Positions 1 to 10,862 of a stretch of DNA of 64,000 bases are shown piece by piece. Positions within the stretch are counted from its first letter, which is position 1. Every line of letters starts with the position of its first letter. The stretch is from contig OY743183.1 of the NCBI GenBank assembly GCA_963555705.1, forward strand, positions 50,705,466 to 50,769,465, in the 5' to 3' direction. This DNA is from Ligustrum vulgare. Lineage: Eukaryota > Streptophyta > Magnoliopsida > Lamiales > Oleaceae. The notes beneath the pieces were generated by a model. It ran no database searches. It was not told where the DNA came from and saw only the letters and a program-made list of their open reading frames with translations. A program made the position numbers and the translations under genes.

Positions 1-1070
1 ATGAAATCCCTTGGCGACCAAACGAGCTTTATACTTATCAATTGACCTATCAGCTTTCCGTTTGATGCGGAAAACCCACTTCCATCCAACAATATTTTGA
101 TCAATGGTGGGAGGGACGAGAGTCCAAGTCCCATTTTTAAGGAGCGCATTGAATTTAGTTGACATGGCGGCACGCCATTTCGGGTCCTTCATTGCCTGGG
201 CAACAGTAGATGGTTCACGGATGGGGTTGTGAGGAATGGAGATGTAGGATGGTTTGGTTGTAGTAGAGTGAGCAACTTTGCTGCGAGTAATCATAGGATG
301 GGTGGATTGGGATTAAGTGATTGGTGGTGGTTGTTTTGGCGAAGAGGGGAAGAAACCAGGTGGAGATGGGAGTGTAGTGATAGGGTGGGAAGTCAGGATT
401 GTCTCTGGTGATGAGGAAGTGGTTGATGAGGACGGTGAAACGTAATGGAGGTTCCCTCGCACGAACAACTTTCGAAAGTCCATTGTATTCAGGACCAAGA
501 CCACAAAGAACGTGGAATACCAATTCATCAGGGTTAGGGGCGGAGTTCATGAAAGTCAAGTTGTCGAGGATACTCTTTACTCCATGCATATATTCCATGA
601 TGGTGGAGTCGCCCTTATGAAGATTACCAAGGGCACTTTTGAGATGCATGATGCGCCCCCGTGAGGGTTTGGCATAGGTGTTGGTGATTGTTGTTCAGGC
701 TTCACGGGACGTTTTGGCGACAGCAGAGAAGGAGACCAAGTTGGGCTAGAGAGGGCTAACAATGGTATTAAAAAGAAGCTTGTCTTGTCTGATCCAGCAA
801 GAATGATCCGGATTGATACTGGTGGTGGTTTGAGTTGTGATGTGTGATGTTGGGCAAGGAAGGGATCCATCGACAAAGCCAAGGAGATTGAATTTGATGA
901 GTAAGCTGTGAAATTGGATATGCCATGTGGGGAAGTTTGTGGGTGTGAGTTTGATGGAGAGTTGGGCTTGTGCATTGACAACGATAGGTGAATTTGGAAT
1001 GGAGGGAGTTGGTGGTGGTGGTGTGTTTTTGTTGGGGATGATGGTCTGCTCAATTATTGTGGCTGGCCAT
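1..1070 (-). pseudogene. Ty1/copia gag fused to start of reverse transcriptase (internal deletion derivative)
   Basis: On the minus strand, about 1070 to 400 reads as a frameshifted copia Gag (UBN2 type), with phrases such as KLTPTNFPTWHIQFHSLL and HLKSALGNLHKGDSTIMEYM. Around 400 to 300 it changes directly into the segment before reverse transcriptase (HPMITRSKVAHSTTT) and then the RT start (KNGTWTLVPP, KYKARLVAKGF), which runs off the window at base 1. Protease and integrase, roughly 2 kb in a complete element, are missing. Several stops and frameshifts are present, including one soon after the likely Gag start at 1070, so no product is expected. A primer-binding site and a probable LTR follow immediately to the right. 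The family assignment is solid; the exact deletion junction is approximate. Confidence 0.85.
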
Positions 1071-1092
1071 GATCAGTGTCGTTGAGTGTGAT

Positions 1093-1104
1093 GCTCTGAT
1101 ACCA
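1093..1104 (-). other. Primer-binding site (initiator tRNA-Met type) of the copia derivative
   Basis: The minus strand reads TGGTATCAGAGC, the standard plant copia PBS complementary to the 3' end of initiator tRNA-Met. It lies between the Gag start and the probable 5' LTR. Confidence 0.85.
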
Positions 1105-1105
1105 T

Positions 1106-1287
1106 ATAATAATAACATAAAGGAAGCACTTTTGGCTGTAATATTCCAATATATTAAAATGAACAGGAAGGCGGAATATATATACAACAGTGCACGAGAG
1201 GCAACCCTAGTTAGAGTTTCTTAATGATGGTAGAATCCTAATTAAATTTGACAACTTATCTAAGTGATATATGACAGATGTATTACA
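1106..1287 (-). repeat. Probable 5' LTR of the copia derivative
   Basis: Between the PBS and the neighbouring hAT element lie about 182 bp that on the minus strand begin TGTAATACATC, contain a TATATATA stretch, and end in TTATTATTAT just before the PBS. The 3' end lacks a clean CA and no second LTR is in the window, so the boundaries are tentative. Confidence 0.5.
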
Positions 1288-1295
1288 CCCATGAT

Positions 1296-2257
1296 CAAGG
1301 GCGGAACTAGCCTATGGCATTAGTCCGCCCTAGCAGACTAGACTTTTTGAGGAATTCTGAAAAGTGAATTTATTAAGCCCAAAAATAATTCCTAAATTCC
1401 CTAGCTCACTAGCCTTTGTTCATTCGTCCAACGTTTGCTTGTAATCAAAATTTGATTATCCATTCTCCAATGCAAAAAAGCTTGTCTCTGTCACATTCCC
1501 ATCAAGTCAATAATACCAGATGTGGGAGAAATGAATTAAAAATTGAGAAATGGCTTGTCACCGCCCCTTCATGTAAGTAATAACAGTTGTTCGACCATTA
1601 TGCCTCAATTTGGCAAACTTTTTTTTAAACATATTTTTAAACAATATATTTAAGTCACACATTTTTTAAAATCATTTTTCAATCTCGTATTTTACCTTGA
1701 AAATATCATTCTCTATTTTTAAATAAAAAACTTTTAACAAACACTGCTTATATTATAGTATTATAACACGTATTCTTTGCCGATTATGCTCTATTTGATA
1801 ACATTTTAGCAATTTATAAATCGGTTTATTTATATTTTTAGGTAAAATATATGGTTAAAAAATGATTTAGCATCATTCGGCAACTAAGTGTTATAATCGG
1901 CACAATTTTCAAATTACTTTTTTAACTATACATATTTTCTCTCTCAAATTTTTAACCACGAATTTTACCTAGAAACACAAATAACACCAATCATGAGATG
2001 TTATAACAGTTGCCGAACAGACCCTTCTTTTGCTAGCACCGTCATATGATTCATATTACATTATCCAATTAAAAAAAGGATGAAGTTTGAAGAGCATATG
2101 TCGAAATGGAACAATTTCAACATATATATGATTATTCTTATGCTAAATTTGGGACTCAAAATCGTCGATTTTAATCTTATTGCTCGAGAAAAAAAATTCG
2201 GCTCCACCCCCATATTTTTCTAGCACACTACATCTAAAAATCCTAGTTCTGCCCCTG
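1296..2257. mobile_element. Non-autonomous hAT-type element with 8-bp TSD
   Basis: The ends are imperfect 15-bp terminal inverted repeats (CAAGGGCGGAACTAG on the left; reverse complement of the right end CAGGGGCAGAACTAG). They are flanked by an exact 8-bp duplication, cccatgat, at 1288-1295 and 2258-2265. An 8-bp TSD with such TIRs is typical of hAT elements. The 962-bp interior has no transposase reading frame. It contains AT-rich inverted segments (about 1585-2025, with GCCGATTAT-like motifs near 1778 and 1895) that look like nested MITE material. Confidence 0.85.
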
Positions 2258-2265
2258 CCCATGAT

Positions 2266-5200
2266 TCATGGGATCCCAAGCAATCCAAAATATATACATG
2301 CTAAACATAAGGAACTAGAATTAGGTAAGTAGGTCATGTTCCAATATAATGTTTCTTTTATAACTGTCATTTACGGTATGTAAAAGTTTATATGCTTAAG
2401 ATATGGACATATCAAAGTGCATGCAAAAACTATACAAGATAAATAATCGAATTTGTCAAAATCCATGTAGAGTAATAGACAATGAATGTTTTTATGCATC
2501 TGATTTTCCTCCATCTGTTGTTTCAGAAAATGAAGCTGTTGACTGCAGATGAACTCTCGTTGGATGATCTTCAGATTTAGATATCTGTGGCTGGTAAAGC
2601 TACACATGCAATTTTTCTCGGGTCTGTTTTCCATCTGTAAATCATATATCCTTATACAGTTCGATGTCTTAGTTTCTTGGACTTCTATTTATAATTCGTC
2701 TTCACATTGTTTTCTACTTGCCCGGACAAGTGGTTGATGGCTGTGTTGTAATTGATTTTTCGAGGCTCTAGCAATCCTCGGCATGTATAAATATAAGAGT
2801 TGTCACTTTTGGAATTTTGTTGATCGGAAAATCCTGAAGTTCATAGACCTTTTCAATGGTATATTTTCTTTCTTACATTTCTCAATTCTGTATTTCTGAC
2901 GTACCCAAGTCTTTTAGTTCCTCATTTTCCATGAAATTATGGGGATTATAATTTTTTCGACCTATATCTCCTTTACTAGTGTACTTGCTTTTTTGGAGAC
3001 GTGTTTGGCTTGCAGTTTTGGAATAGAATCATGATTTTTTCCATATTATTAGTAAGTATAATTCTCTTGCAGCCAGCATAGTTTATATAGCCATTGTTTG
3101 AGACCATTATTTTGATTAATAGATTTTGGGATACTGATTTTTTGGATAATATGTGGTTTTAAAAAGAAGAAAAGTTTTCGATTTACCTGTAAATTTATTT
3201 TATTGTAGAATATGTGCTTTGTAATAATGGGTATCAAACAAGGGCATAAATGTATTTTTCCTAATATGGGCAGCCTAACCCTAATGTTTTCTATTAGACT
3301 TGCAGAAGCTGTTCCATTGGTGTACATTAAAATTTTAAAATATTTCTTTTATTATTTTAATAGTATATTTTTTGTATTAATTTTATCATGGCTGATGTCA
3401 TTATCCAGTAATATATGAGTGGTCCTTAAAACTGACATTTTTTTTTCTACTTAATTAATTTGCTAAATACATCATTGTGTTCATAACTTTTTGTCTATGG
3501 TGGTTGTGTATATATATATATATATTTCTTTTTTTTAATATTTGTATCTCGTCACATGTAAAACACTGTAGGAAATGAGCCAGCTTGCCTGGGGGACAAA
3601 ATCCCCAGTATCTTCATAAATGTCTTTTGTGTTAAGCAATCTAATGACCTTGTAATTTTATACCCACCAACTCCAACTCCACCTCCAATTTCTAAATTCC
3701 ATTTTTTAGAATGACAAATTTGCCGAAAAGAACAATTATGTGTCATATATGTCTGATATTTGATGTCATATTAGACACGATTTATGAATCTTTGTGATTG
3801 AATTTTAAGATTATTTTGCATTTATTGTTAATGTATTCAATTTCATTGTGTTTTACACGTATATATGTTCGCATACATGTATATTTCATAGAATAGGCGT
3901 AAGAATTTGATTGACGTCAGACGAGAAATGCTGAGAAGAAAATATCATAAGATGGTGCTTTATTTATGTTTGAGCAATAATTTGTAATATTTATTGATTA
4001 TTATTTTTAAGAACGTTGTTAGAAGTAGATAAAAATATTTTGGATTTACTTGTAAAATTATTTTATTGAAAGAATGTGAGATTAAAAATATTTTATTAGA
4101 GACTGGAGGGGGTCTTATATTGTTTGTCAATCTGAGTTATAAATAGTTGTTTATAAATAGAGAAGAGGTTTGTTGGTCAATTTTTTTGAAAAGCAAAAAA
4201 TTGTTAGTTAAAATATTTCGATCAATCGAAATTGTTAAATTTTAAAAATAAAATAAAAAAAAAGATATATGAGAGAGTGGCCTTCTGTAAACAAAATCTT
4301 GCCAAACATGATGCTAATAAAATAAGCAAAAGCAAATCTCTACTCGACAATCTTCGTCCTAAAAAATCATAGACCTCTATGCATGTAAAATAATATTATA
4401 TTCAGTCCTGTTTGGTGGAAATTAAAATAAAATTTTTAGTATATTTTGATAAAAGTATATGAGATGTGTGGTAAAAAATTTATGAGACCCATGAATTATG
4501 TGGTTATAATTATTGTTAATTTTGACTTTGATAAAAAATTGATTTTTAATCTCCATTTAGAAGTAATTTTTTGAAAAATTTGTTATAAAAGTGTAATTAT
4601 ATTTACACACTTTTATATAATTACACTTTAACTGTTACATTTTGCATAATGATTACAAAATCACAATTTGCTGGATAATAATTTACAAATATGACATTAT
4701 AAATAAATAAATAGATCAAAATAATTTTAACAAAATAATAAATAGCGCTATGTTATAATATGTTTTTTTTTTTTCATAAATCTTTAATTATTATATTTCA
4801 TTAAATATTTTTTTATTTAAAGGATTTTTTTTATCACGTTTATAAAATTATTATCTTGTTTTCCTAAATACTAATATCAAATCAATAAATATAATTTTAG
4901 TAAGTTAATAAAATATTGAAAATAACTCATTTGACAACAATGTAAAAATAAATAAATTTCTTCGTTATTCTATTTTAATTAACAAAATGTGTTCACCAAA
5001 TAAAATTAATAACTATCAATTAAAATAGGTGGTGATATTAGATCTTGTTTTGGAGCTCATCTCTAACTTTAAAAAATGTTAAGAATGCTTATTGGTAACT
5101 ATTGTGGATGAATTTTTCCTTTTATTCGAGAACAAACAAAAGTGCACAATGGTGTTTAAATACCTAAAATAAGATCAATAAACCTTGGAACGTTAAAAGA

Positions 5201-7508
5201 CCTTAATGACCCTATTATGACAATAATTTTAAACAATTTAGACTTAATAAAAATAATAAATGTCCAATTAGCTTATGCCCCCACATTAGAAGTACTTTAA
5301 TAATAATAGAATTAAGAATATTAATATTTAAGTAGACCCTATAAGTTGTTATTAGTGAAAGAATATTAGCAATGATTTTGTTACATGATATTGAAAGCTA
5401 AGTAGGGAAGGTCCTACGTTTTGTCATGACTATTTGTCTAGCTGTTTTTAGAATTAATCTAAGTTCACAATTGTGGTGACAATGTAAATGACAATTTGAT
5501 GATGTGGAGGTGTTATTGTTGTTGATTAAAAAGATGATGTGATGTGTGGAAAGAGAAGATTGCGCCACGTAAGAATATTGTGATCCTCGTTGTAACCCTA
5601 ATTGTGACTGTAGCAAAATTGCTGTTTTTAACGACCTCATGTGACATTAGGTACTATGCCCGTGTTCTTGTGTGAGGTTGACCTGTTCAAGATTAGTTAT
5701 TTTCTCGTAGTTAGAAAAAATATAAATTTAGGTCATTAACGGATTTAAAAATTCAATTCAATATGAGTGGTTCAAAGCATTACAAGAAAAGAAATTTAAT
5801 AGCCTGACTACGGGCGGTCAAATAGGTTAGCCATTGAGTTAGGCTCATAAAATTTCACCTTTTATATGAAAGTCTAGATCACATTAAAAACTAATTGAAT
5901 TGTATCAATTAAATTGTGAACTTCTTTTTACTCGTCTCTATCATTTATGAAGTCAAACCAACATCACATAGAGCCTTTCAGGCAAAGAAAAGAAGATATT
6001 AAACATTGATTTTATTTTATTTTATTTTTTCAAAGTATGAAAACAATGTAATAATGAGAGCCCTAGAAAGTTGTACAACATTCCTATTTGTAGCCAAAAA
6101 AATAAAATAAAATGCTCTCAATATTTTTTCACCTTTTAATATTTAATTTTTCTAGCTGTGTTGCACTAAATAGTCATAATTCTGAAAGTGAATCTATTTG
6201 TATTTTGAGTTTTTTTTTAATTTTTGTTACATTAGTGTCATTATCCTAAGGGGTAATTTCCGTAAACTTTTAACTTCACTCACACTAATGACCTGGTTTG
6301 ATGTCAGTTTTCTAACAAAGAATTATAGTGTTCGAGTTCAAAGTAATTAAACCTTTTTTTAAATTCTGTTGAGTTGGCATGTGAAGACGAAGAACATTGA
6401 GTTGATGGTGACTGATTGATTATTTAAGATACGTTTTAAGTACATATAATCAAAATTCTACTTGGCGATTTAGCCTCCGTTCTTTAAAGTAATGATTATG
6501 ATTTTTAAATTAATTTTTAAACTATACAATTTTTCAAATCAATCTTTACCTCTACATATTTTCTCTCTCCAATTTTTAACCATCCATCTACTTGAAACAC
6601 AACAAAAAAAATCTTTTTTTTTTTTTTTTTTTTTAAGGATAGTTGTCGAATAGTGGCTTAAATTTTCTAAATGCAACGACATAATAGGTAAAACATTTAC
6701 CCCCAATTATAAGCAAAGAGCTTGGTGGCATAATCCCACGTGGAAAAATTATGATGTCATGGTGGGGAAACAAAAAAGATTCTATTCCATTGAATCATTT
6801 GCTACGCACGTGATATGATATCTAATGGCCCCACTGTTAATCATATAGATGCAGACGCCTCATTGGACAACAGTACCGTTGACCTAGTCAATTTAAGGGA
6901 CTGTTTGGCCATCTATTTCTTTTGTCACGAAAAAAGGATAAACTAAAATCTAAGGTGAAATTTACATGATGTATCTACGCTTTTGTTTAGCATCCATTTT
7001 TGTTTATAAATAAAATATTCAATTTTTTTTATATAAAATGTGTGATTGAAAAATAATTTTGAAAAAAATGTGAATAGTCAAAAGTGATTTAAAAAATGTG
7101 AAAAAAAATTATTTTTAAACAAGTTTAGCCTCTATTTGGTAAACATTAAAAAAATATATGTTTTTAAAAAACATAATTTTTTAAATAACTTTTTAACCAT
7201 ACACATTTCTCTTCTCTAATTTTTAACCACATATTTTACTTCAAATACATAAAAAAAATATTTTTAAATATAAATTTTTTAACAAACATACTATGCTCTT
7301 GTTAACAGGGGATTAAAATTAGATTTTTATTATATTTTGATAGAAGTCGATGAGTTGTGTAGTTGAAAAAATTATGAATTTCATTAAATTTGTAATTAAA
7401 ATTAATTGTTGAATTTGATTTAAATTAAAATCATATTTTTAATGGCTATCAAACAATTCTATAAATTATTGCCTAATATCATTGAGTCCAAATACATCAC
7501 AAAACATT
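2266..7508. other. AT-rich intergenic DNA without a recognisable gene
   Basis: No coding region with a protein signature was found. There are short TA runs (about 3511-3525), homopolymer T/A tracts, and stretches resembling decayed MITEs with 'TGTTTGG'-type ends (about 4405-4560, 6480-6660, 6900-7300). A possible isolated terminal exon is listed separately at 2527-2580. Confidence 0.6.
2527..2580 (+). other. Possible isolated 3'-terminal exon of an unknown gene
   Basis: A pyrimidine-rich stretch ending in cag (about 2500-2526) is followed by an open frame reading KMKLLTADELSLDDLQI and a TAG stop. The next 200 bp resemble a T-rich 3' UTR. No upstream exons were recognised, so it may be a gene fragment or a coincidence. 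Confidence 0.2.
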
Positions 7509-7513
7509 ATACA

Positions 7514-7720
7514 TGTTATAAATAATGTATATATGTGAATGACATTACCATTATATCCCTGTAAACTTTACAATATTACGATTGTGCCATTGTCCACTCC
7601 TATAAATAGGAGCCTATACTTACCAATTTATTAGACCAATTCTTGAAGAGAAATTCTCTCCTTTAAACTCTCTCCATTTCTCTCTCTATGTTGTTCAAGT
7701 ATTTTGATAGTTTTATAACA
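7514..7720 (+). repeat. 5' LTR (207 bp)
   Basis: Begins TG and ends CA, and is identical to 13097-13303. It contains a TATA box at 7601-7608 and CT-rich sequence before its end. Confidence 0.95.
7597..7612 (+). promoter_or_regulatory. LTR TATA box inside a perfect palindrome
   Basis: CTCCTAT-AA-ATAGGAG has perfect 7-bp arms around the TATA core tataaata. It is the presumed core promoter of the element and is repeated in the 3' LTR at 13180-13195. Confidence 0.7.
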
Positions 7721-7734
7721 CGTTATCAGCACGA
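7721..7734 (+). other. Non-standard primer-binding site (tRNA-Ile anticodon-arm type)
   Basis: CGTTATCAGCACGA lies directly after the LTR. It is not the usual TGGTATCAGAGC. Its reverse complement, TCGTGCTGATAACG, matches my recollection of the anticodon arm of plant tRNA-Ile(AAU), TCGTGCTAATAACG, except at the first anticodon base. That base is inosine in the mature tRNA and would pair with the C seen here. Drosophila copia is known to prime from a half tRNA in a similar way. The tRNA match is inference from memory. Confidence 0.65.
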
Positions 7735-8000
7735 GTCTCTAGCCATTGAGTGATACGATGGAAGTATGCTCTACAGTTGCATCTAAATGATGAACTTCTG
7801 TATCAGAAACCTGATTATTACTAATCAATTTTTTTCTCTCTCGAACTGAAAAAAAAGGGAGGCTTATAGCCACCATTCACCACCTCCACCTTCTACGGTC
7901 ACCACCATCACGGCCATCCGCCGCGTACCTCCCTTCCCGAACCTAAACCCCGTCTCATGGGAAAAGGGAATGAAAATTCGAATTATACAATAAGCCCATC

Positions 8001-8201
8001 TCAAGAACTAGACCATACACCCTCCAATTTCCCCAAATCCTCAGTACTAGAAGCAAGTCTGATTCTACCTTCATCAATTATCTGACTATATTTGTCCTTC
8101 ATAGTTATGGCTTCATCTTTAACCTTCAAAGTTAAAAGGCAAAACCCTGCTCGACCATCACCACGTAGAGGCAGATCCATATCATGGAGGTGGAGTAGCA
8201 T
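8001..8201 (-). other. Unrecognised open frame in captured DNA
   Basis: A 66-codon minus-strand frame (ending ...LASSTEDLGKLEGVWSSS) lies between the PBS and the MYB fragment. It is lysine/glutamate-rich and coding-like in composition but was not recognised. It may be a second captured gene fragment or a chance frame. Confidence 0.2.
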
Positions 8202-8254
8202 TACTTGAAGAAATCTTCAATATAACTCGTGGGAAGAAGAGAAAACAAGCAATT

Positions 8255-8573
8255 ATGGCAAATTCTTCTTGGAGTTGGGAAGAAAATAAGCGATTCGAGT
8301 TTGATCTTGTTCAATTTCCAGAAGGGACTCCAAAATCGATGGGAGCAAATTAAAATTGCTGCAAAACTTGAGGGAAAATCGTCACTGGAAATTGAAGAAC
8401 ATTACGATGATTTGTTGCATGATTTAGCATTAATCGAGGATGGGTTAATTGCGCCACCTATATATACAGACGACACGGCGGCGGAATCTGATGAAGCCGA
8501 GTGTTTGGTGGATTCCGGGAAGAAGGTGCAGAAAAGAGTAGCAAATCCCTGGACTGAGGAGGAACACAGGATG
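8255..8573 (+). pseudogene. Captured fragment of a DIVARICATA/RADIALIS-type SANT/MYB transcription factor
   Basis: An ATG at 8255 opens MANSSWSWEENKRFE, then LVQFPEGTP, the N-terminal SANT/MYB repeat of this plant family. At 8332-8335 (a run of four A) a one-base insertion shifts the frame. The next frame continues NRWEQIKIAAKL, SSLEIEEHYDDLLHDLALIE and an acidic linker, up to NPWTEEEHRM, where the second MYB repeat normally begins. The sequence then stops matching. All three helix-defining W/F positions of the first repeat are visible. The family acts as nuclear DNA-binding regulators, but this copy lacks the second repeat and is frameshifted, so it cannot make a normal protein. It lies in sense orientation downstream of the LTR promoter. 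No intron is seen within the matching part. Confidence 0.85.
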
Positions 8574-10862
8574 AACACCACCACGACTGATTCCACCGCC
8601 GCCGCTACATGGAATAAATAAGTCCAGCAGAGTTCCACCTCCGCCGTGCAGTGGCAGGCTCCACTTCCTTGCTGCACACAAGTCCCGGACCATATCTTGC
8701 CACCACACATACGCCGTAGGCCAAAACCAGTGTTGCTCCGCCGTGATCCAGCAGTGGTGGGGGCGGAGGTTTCAGCACTGAGAGCGAGCTTGATTTGGCA
8801 ACAATGATAGTGGAGTGCACATGTGAATTGTGATGATGAAAATGATAGTGGAGTGCACATGAGAATTGTGATGATGAAAAAGATAGTGGATGGTGATGAT
8901 GCATGTGAGAGAAATTCAACTTCGTAAAATTAATGGAGATAGTGGATGGTGATGATGCATGTGAATTGGAAATTGGGGAATATTAAATTAGGTAGTGGGA
9001 AATTGGTGGAAATAGGTAAAATTGGTGGAATATTAAATTCGGTAATGGAGAAAAGGGTATTGGATTTGGCCAGATGTTTTACTGCTGGGAATTGTTCAAA
9101 TTGCTGATGGTTAATGCATCAGAAAATTAAGGGAGAAAAATGAAGTCAGAATTAAAATCTGTGAAGCATATTAAAATGATTGGAACTGGAAAGCATAAGG
9201 TTCTTGTAAACTTATATCTCAGCTACACGACTATGAAGGGAAAGAATCTCATGATGAGCCAAAGTTGAGCTGTCTACAAAGTTGGTGGACAACTATGAGC
9301 CAAAGTGAAAAATGTGATGTCCACCAAAGGTTAGTATACTTTTTAATACATTAAGCATATTAAAAGTACTTGATTAACATGATTCTCAATTAGAACATGA
9401 GGTCCCTGATTTTGCCATTAACCATATTTTATAATACTTGATTAACATGATTATTAATCATTAGTATTAAATAATTTGGGGGGCCTGAACTAATTTTTTT
9501 TAGAGGTTGATATTATTATTGTTGTTGGATATTGATAAAAAATATTTTATCAAAAAGTACCAGAAGTTACCATTATCTGTATTGAAAAGATAGATAAAAA
9601 TGAATTATCCAATAAGAAAATTATTGATATATGATAAGATAATATCACCTGATAGCATGGATATGCCTAATGTGAAAATAACCCCATCAGTATTATGAGA
9701 TGAATATTAGATGATAAGTGTCTGGAAAAGTTCTTACACGAACACTTATGTATTCTAGAAGAAGTACATTTTTACTCCAGAAAAGTTCTTGCACGAGCAA
9801 TTATGTATTCCAGAAGAAGTACATATTTACTCCAGAAGAAGTAAAAATTATCCTCTAAACATACTGAAATGATATTATTATTATTGCTCCTGAAGAAGCA
9901 TAAACAAGTCATACACAAAATACAAAATGGGAAACATTTATGATCCTCAAAATTAGAGATGTGTTTCGGGAGTAGCCGTATTCTACCACCTCTGATCTTT
10001 TAAGGAAATAAAGAAACATTCAAAGAGGTATGTTTCAAGAGTAAGAATACTCCGTACTCTACCACCACCTATTCTTGAGTTAATTTACATTAACCGGATC
10101 CATTTTCGCTTGATTCCAATTTCTTTCCTAAATTCACGGCTGCTTCTAGATACCCAAAACCTTTTCCCACTTTTGATCCACAAAATACACAGATAGTTTT
10201 GATTTGTCGAAGTTTTGATCCTTCCATTTTTGAAAGTAAAGAAGGAAAAACTTACGAGAAAATGTTATTTTGGGATGCATGAACTATGAAAAATATTTGG
10301 CTATTTAAAATCGAAGAACTTCACTATTTCTGCTCGTCTTTTGAAAAAGTGAAGATTTACTTTTGATAAAATCATCCTACTCACCTTTCGGTGATTTATT
10401 TTTCTAGCCTTTATAAAAACTCATGAAAGGAAACAGAAAAATATTTTATATGTGCATATATATATCAAATGATTTACCTTGTATCAATGCATAGCCAAAA
10501 ACATCATTGTTTATAACAGGCTAAATTTTTTCTCAAATCATTTACTGGAAGATTGGAATAATATTTGCGAAAATTTGAAAGTAAGCTATCCATTTTTCTA
10601 TGGATCTAGCCTTCTTCCCAAATCATCTATTTAAATGCATTATTCAACGCGTAAAAGAGCGATGGCTCCGCGTGTCAGTGATTCCATTAAGAAATAATTG
10701 AATAAATTATTGAAAAGGTGGGAACAATTAGATAATGCGTCGTTACATTTTTCGATATAAGGGAAGATTTGGCGACATGATTGAGATCGTGATATATTTC
10801 CTTGGATATTGTACCTGATTTTTCGGTATACAGAAATACGTACTGATGAAATGAATATTGTA
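8574..10862 (+). other. Non-coding interior of the LTR element
   Basis: No gag/pol frame. The stretch 8800-9060 has short GATGATG-rich imperfect repeats (for example gatagtggatggtgatgatg-like units). From about 9530 to 9910 imperfect hairpins with loops such as CTAGAAG/CCTGAAG appear (for example around 9757, 9830 and 9885), grading into the denser array that follows. Confidence 0.6.

Noticed and set aside
8402..8919. Minus-strand frames opposite the MYB fragment
   Set aside because: They are shadows of the sense MYB reading frame and of GATGATG-type repeats downstream.
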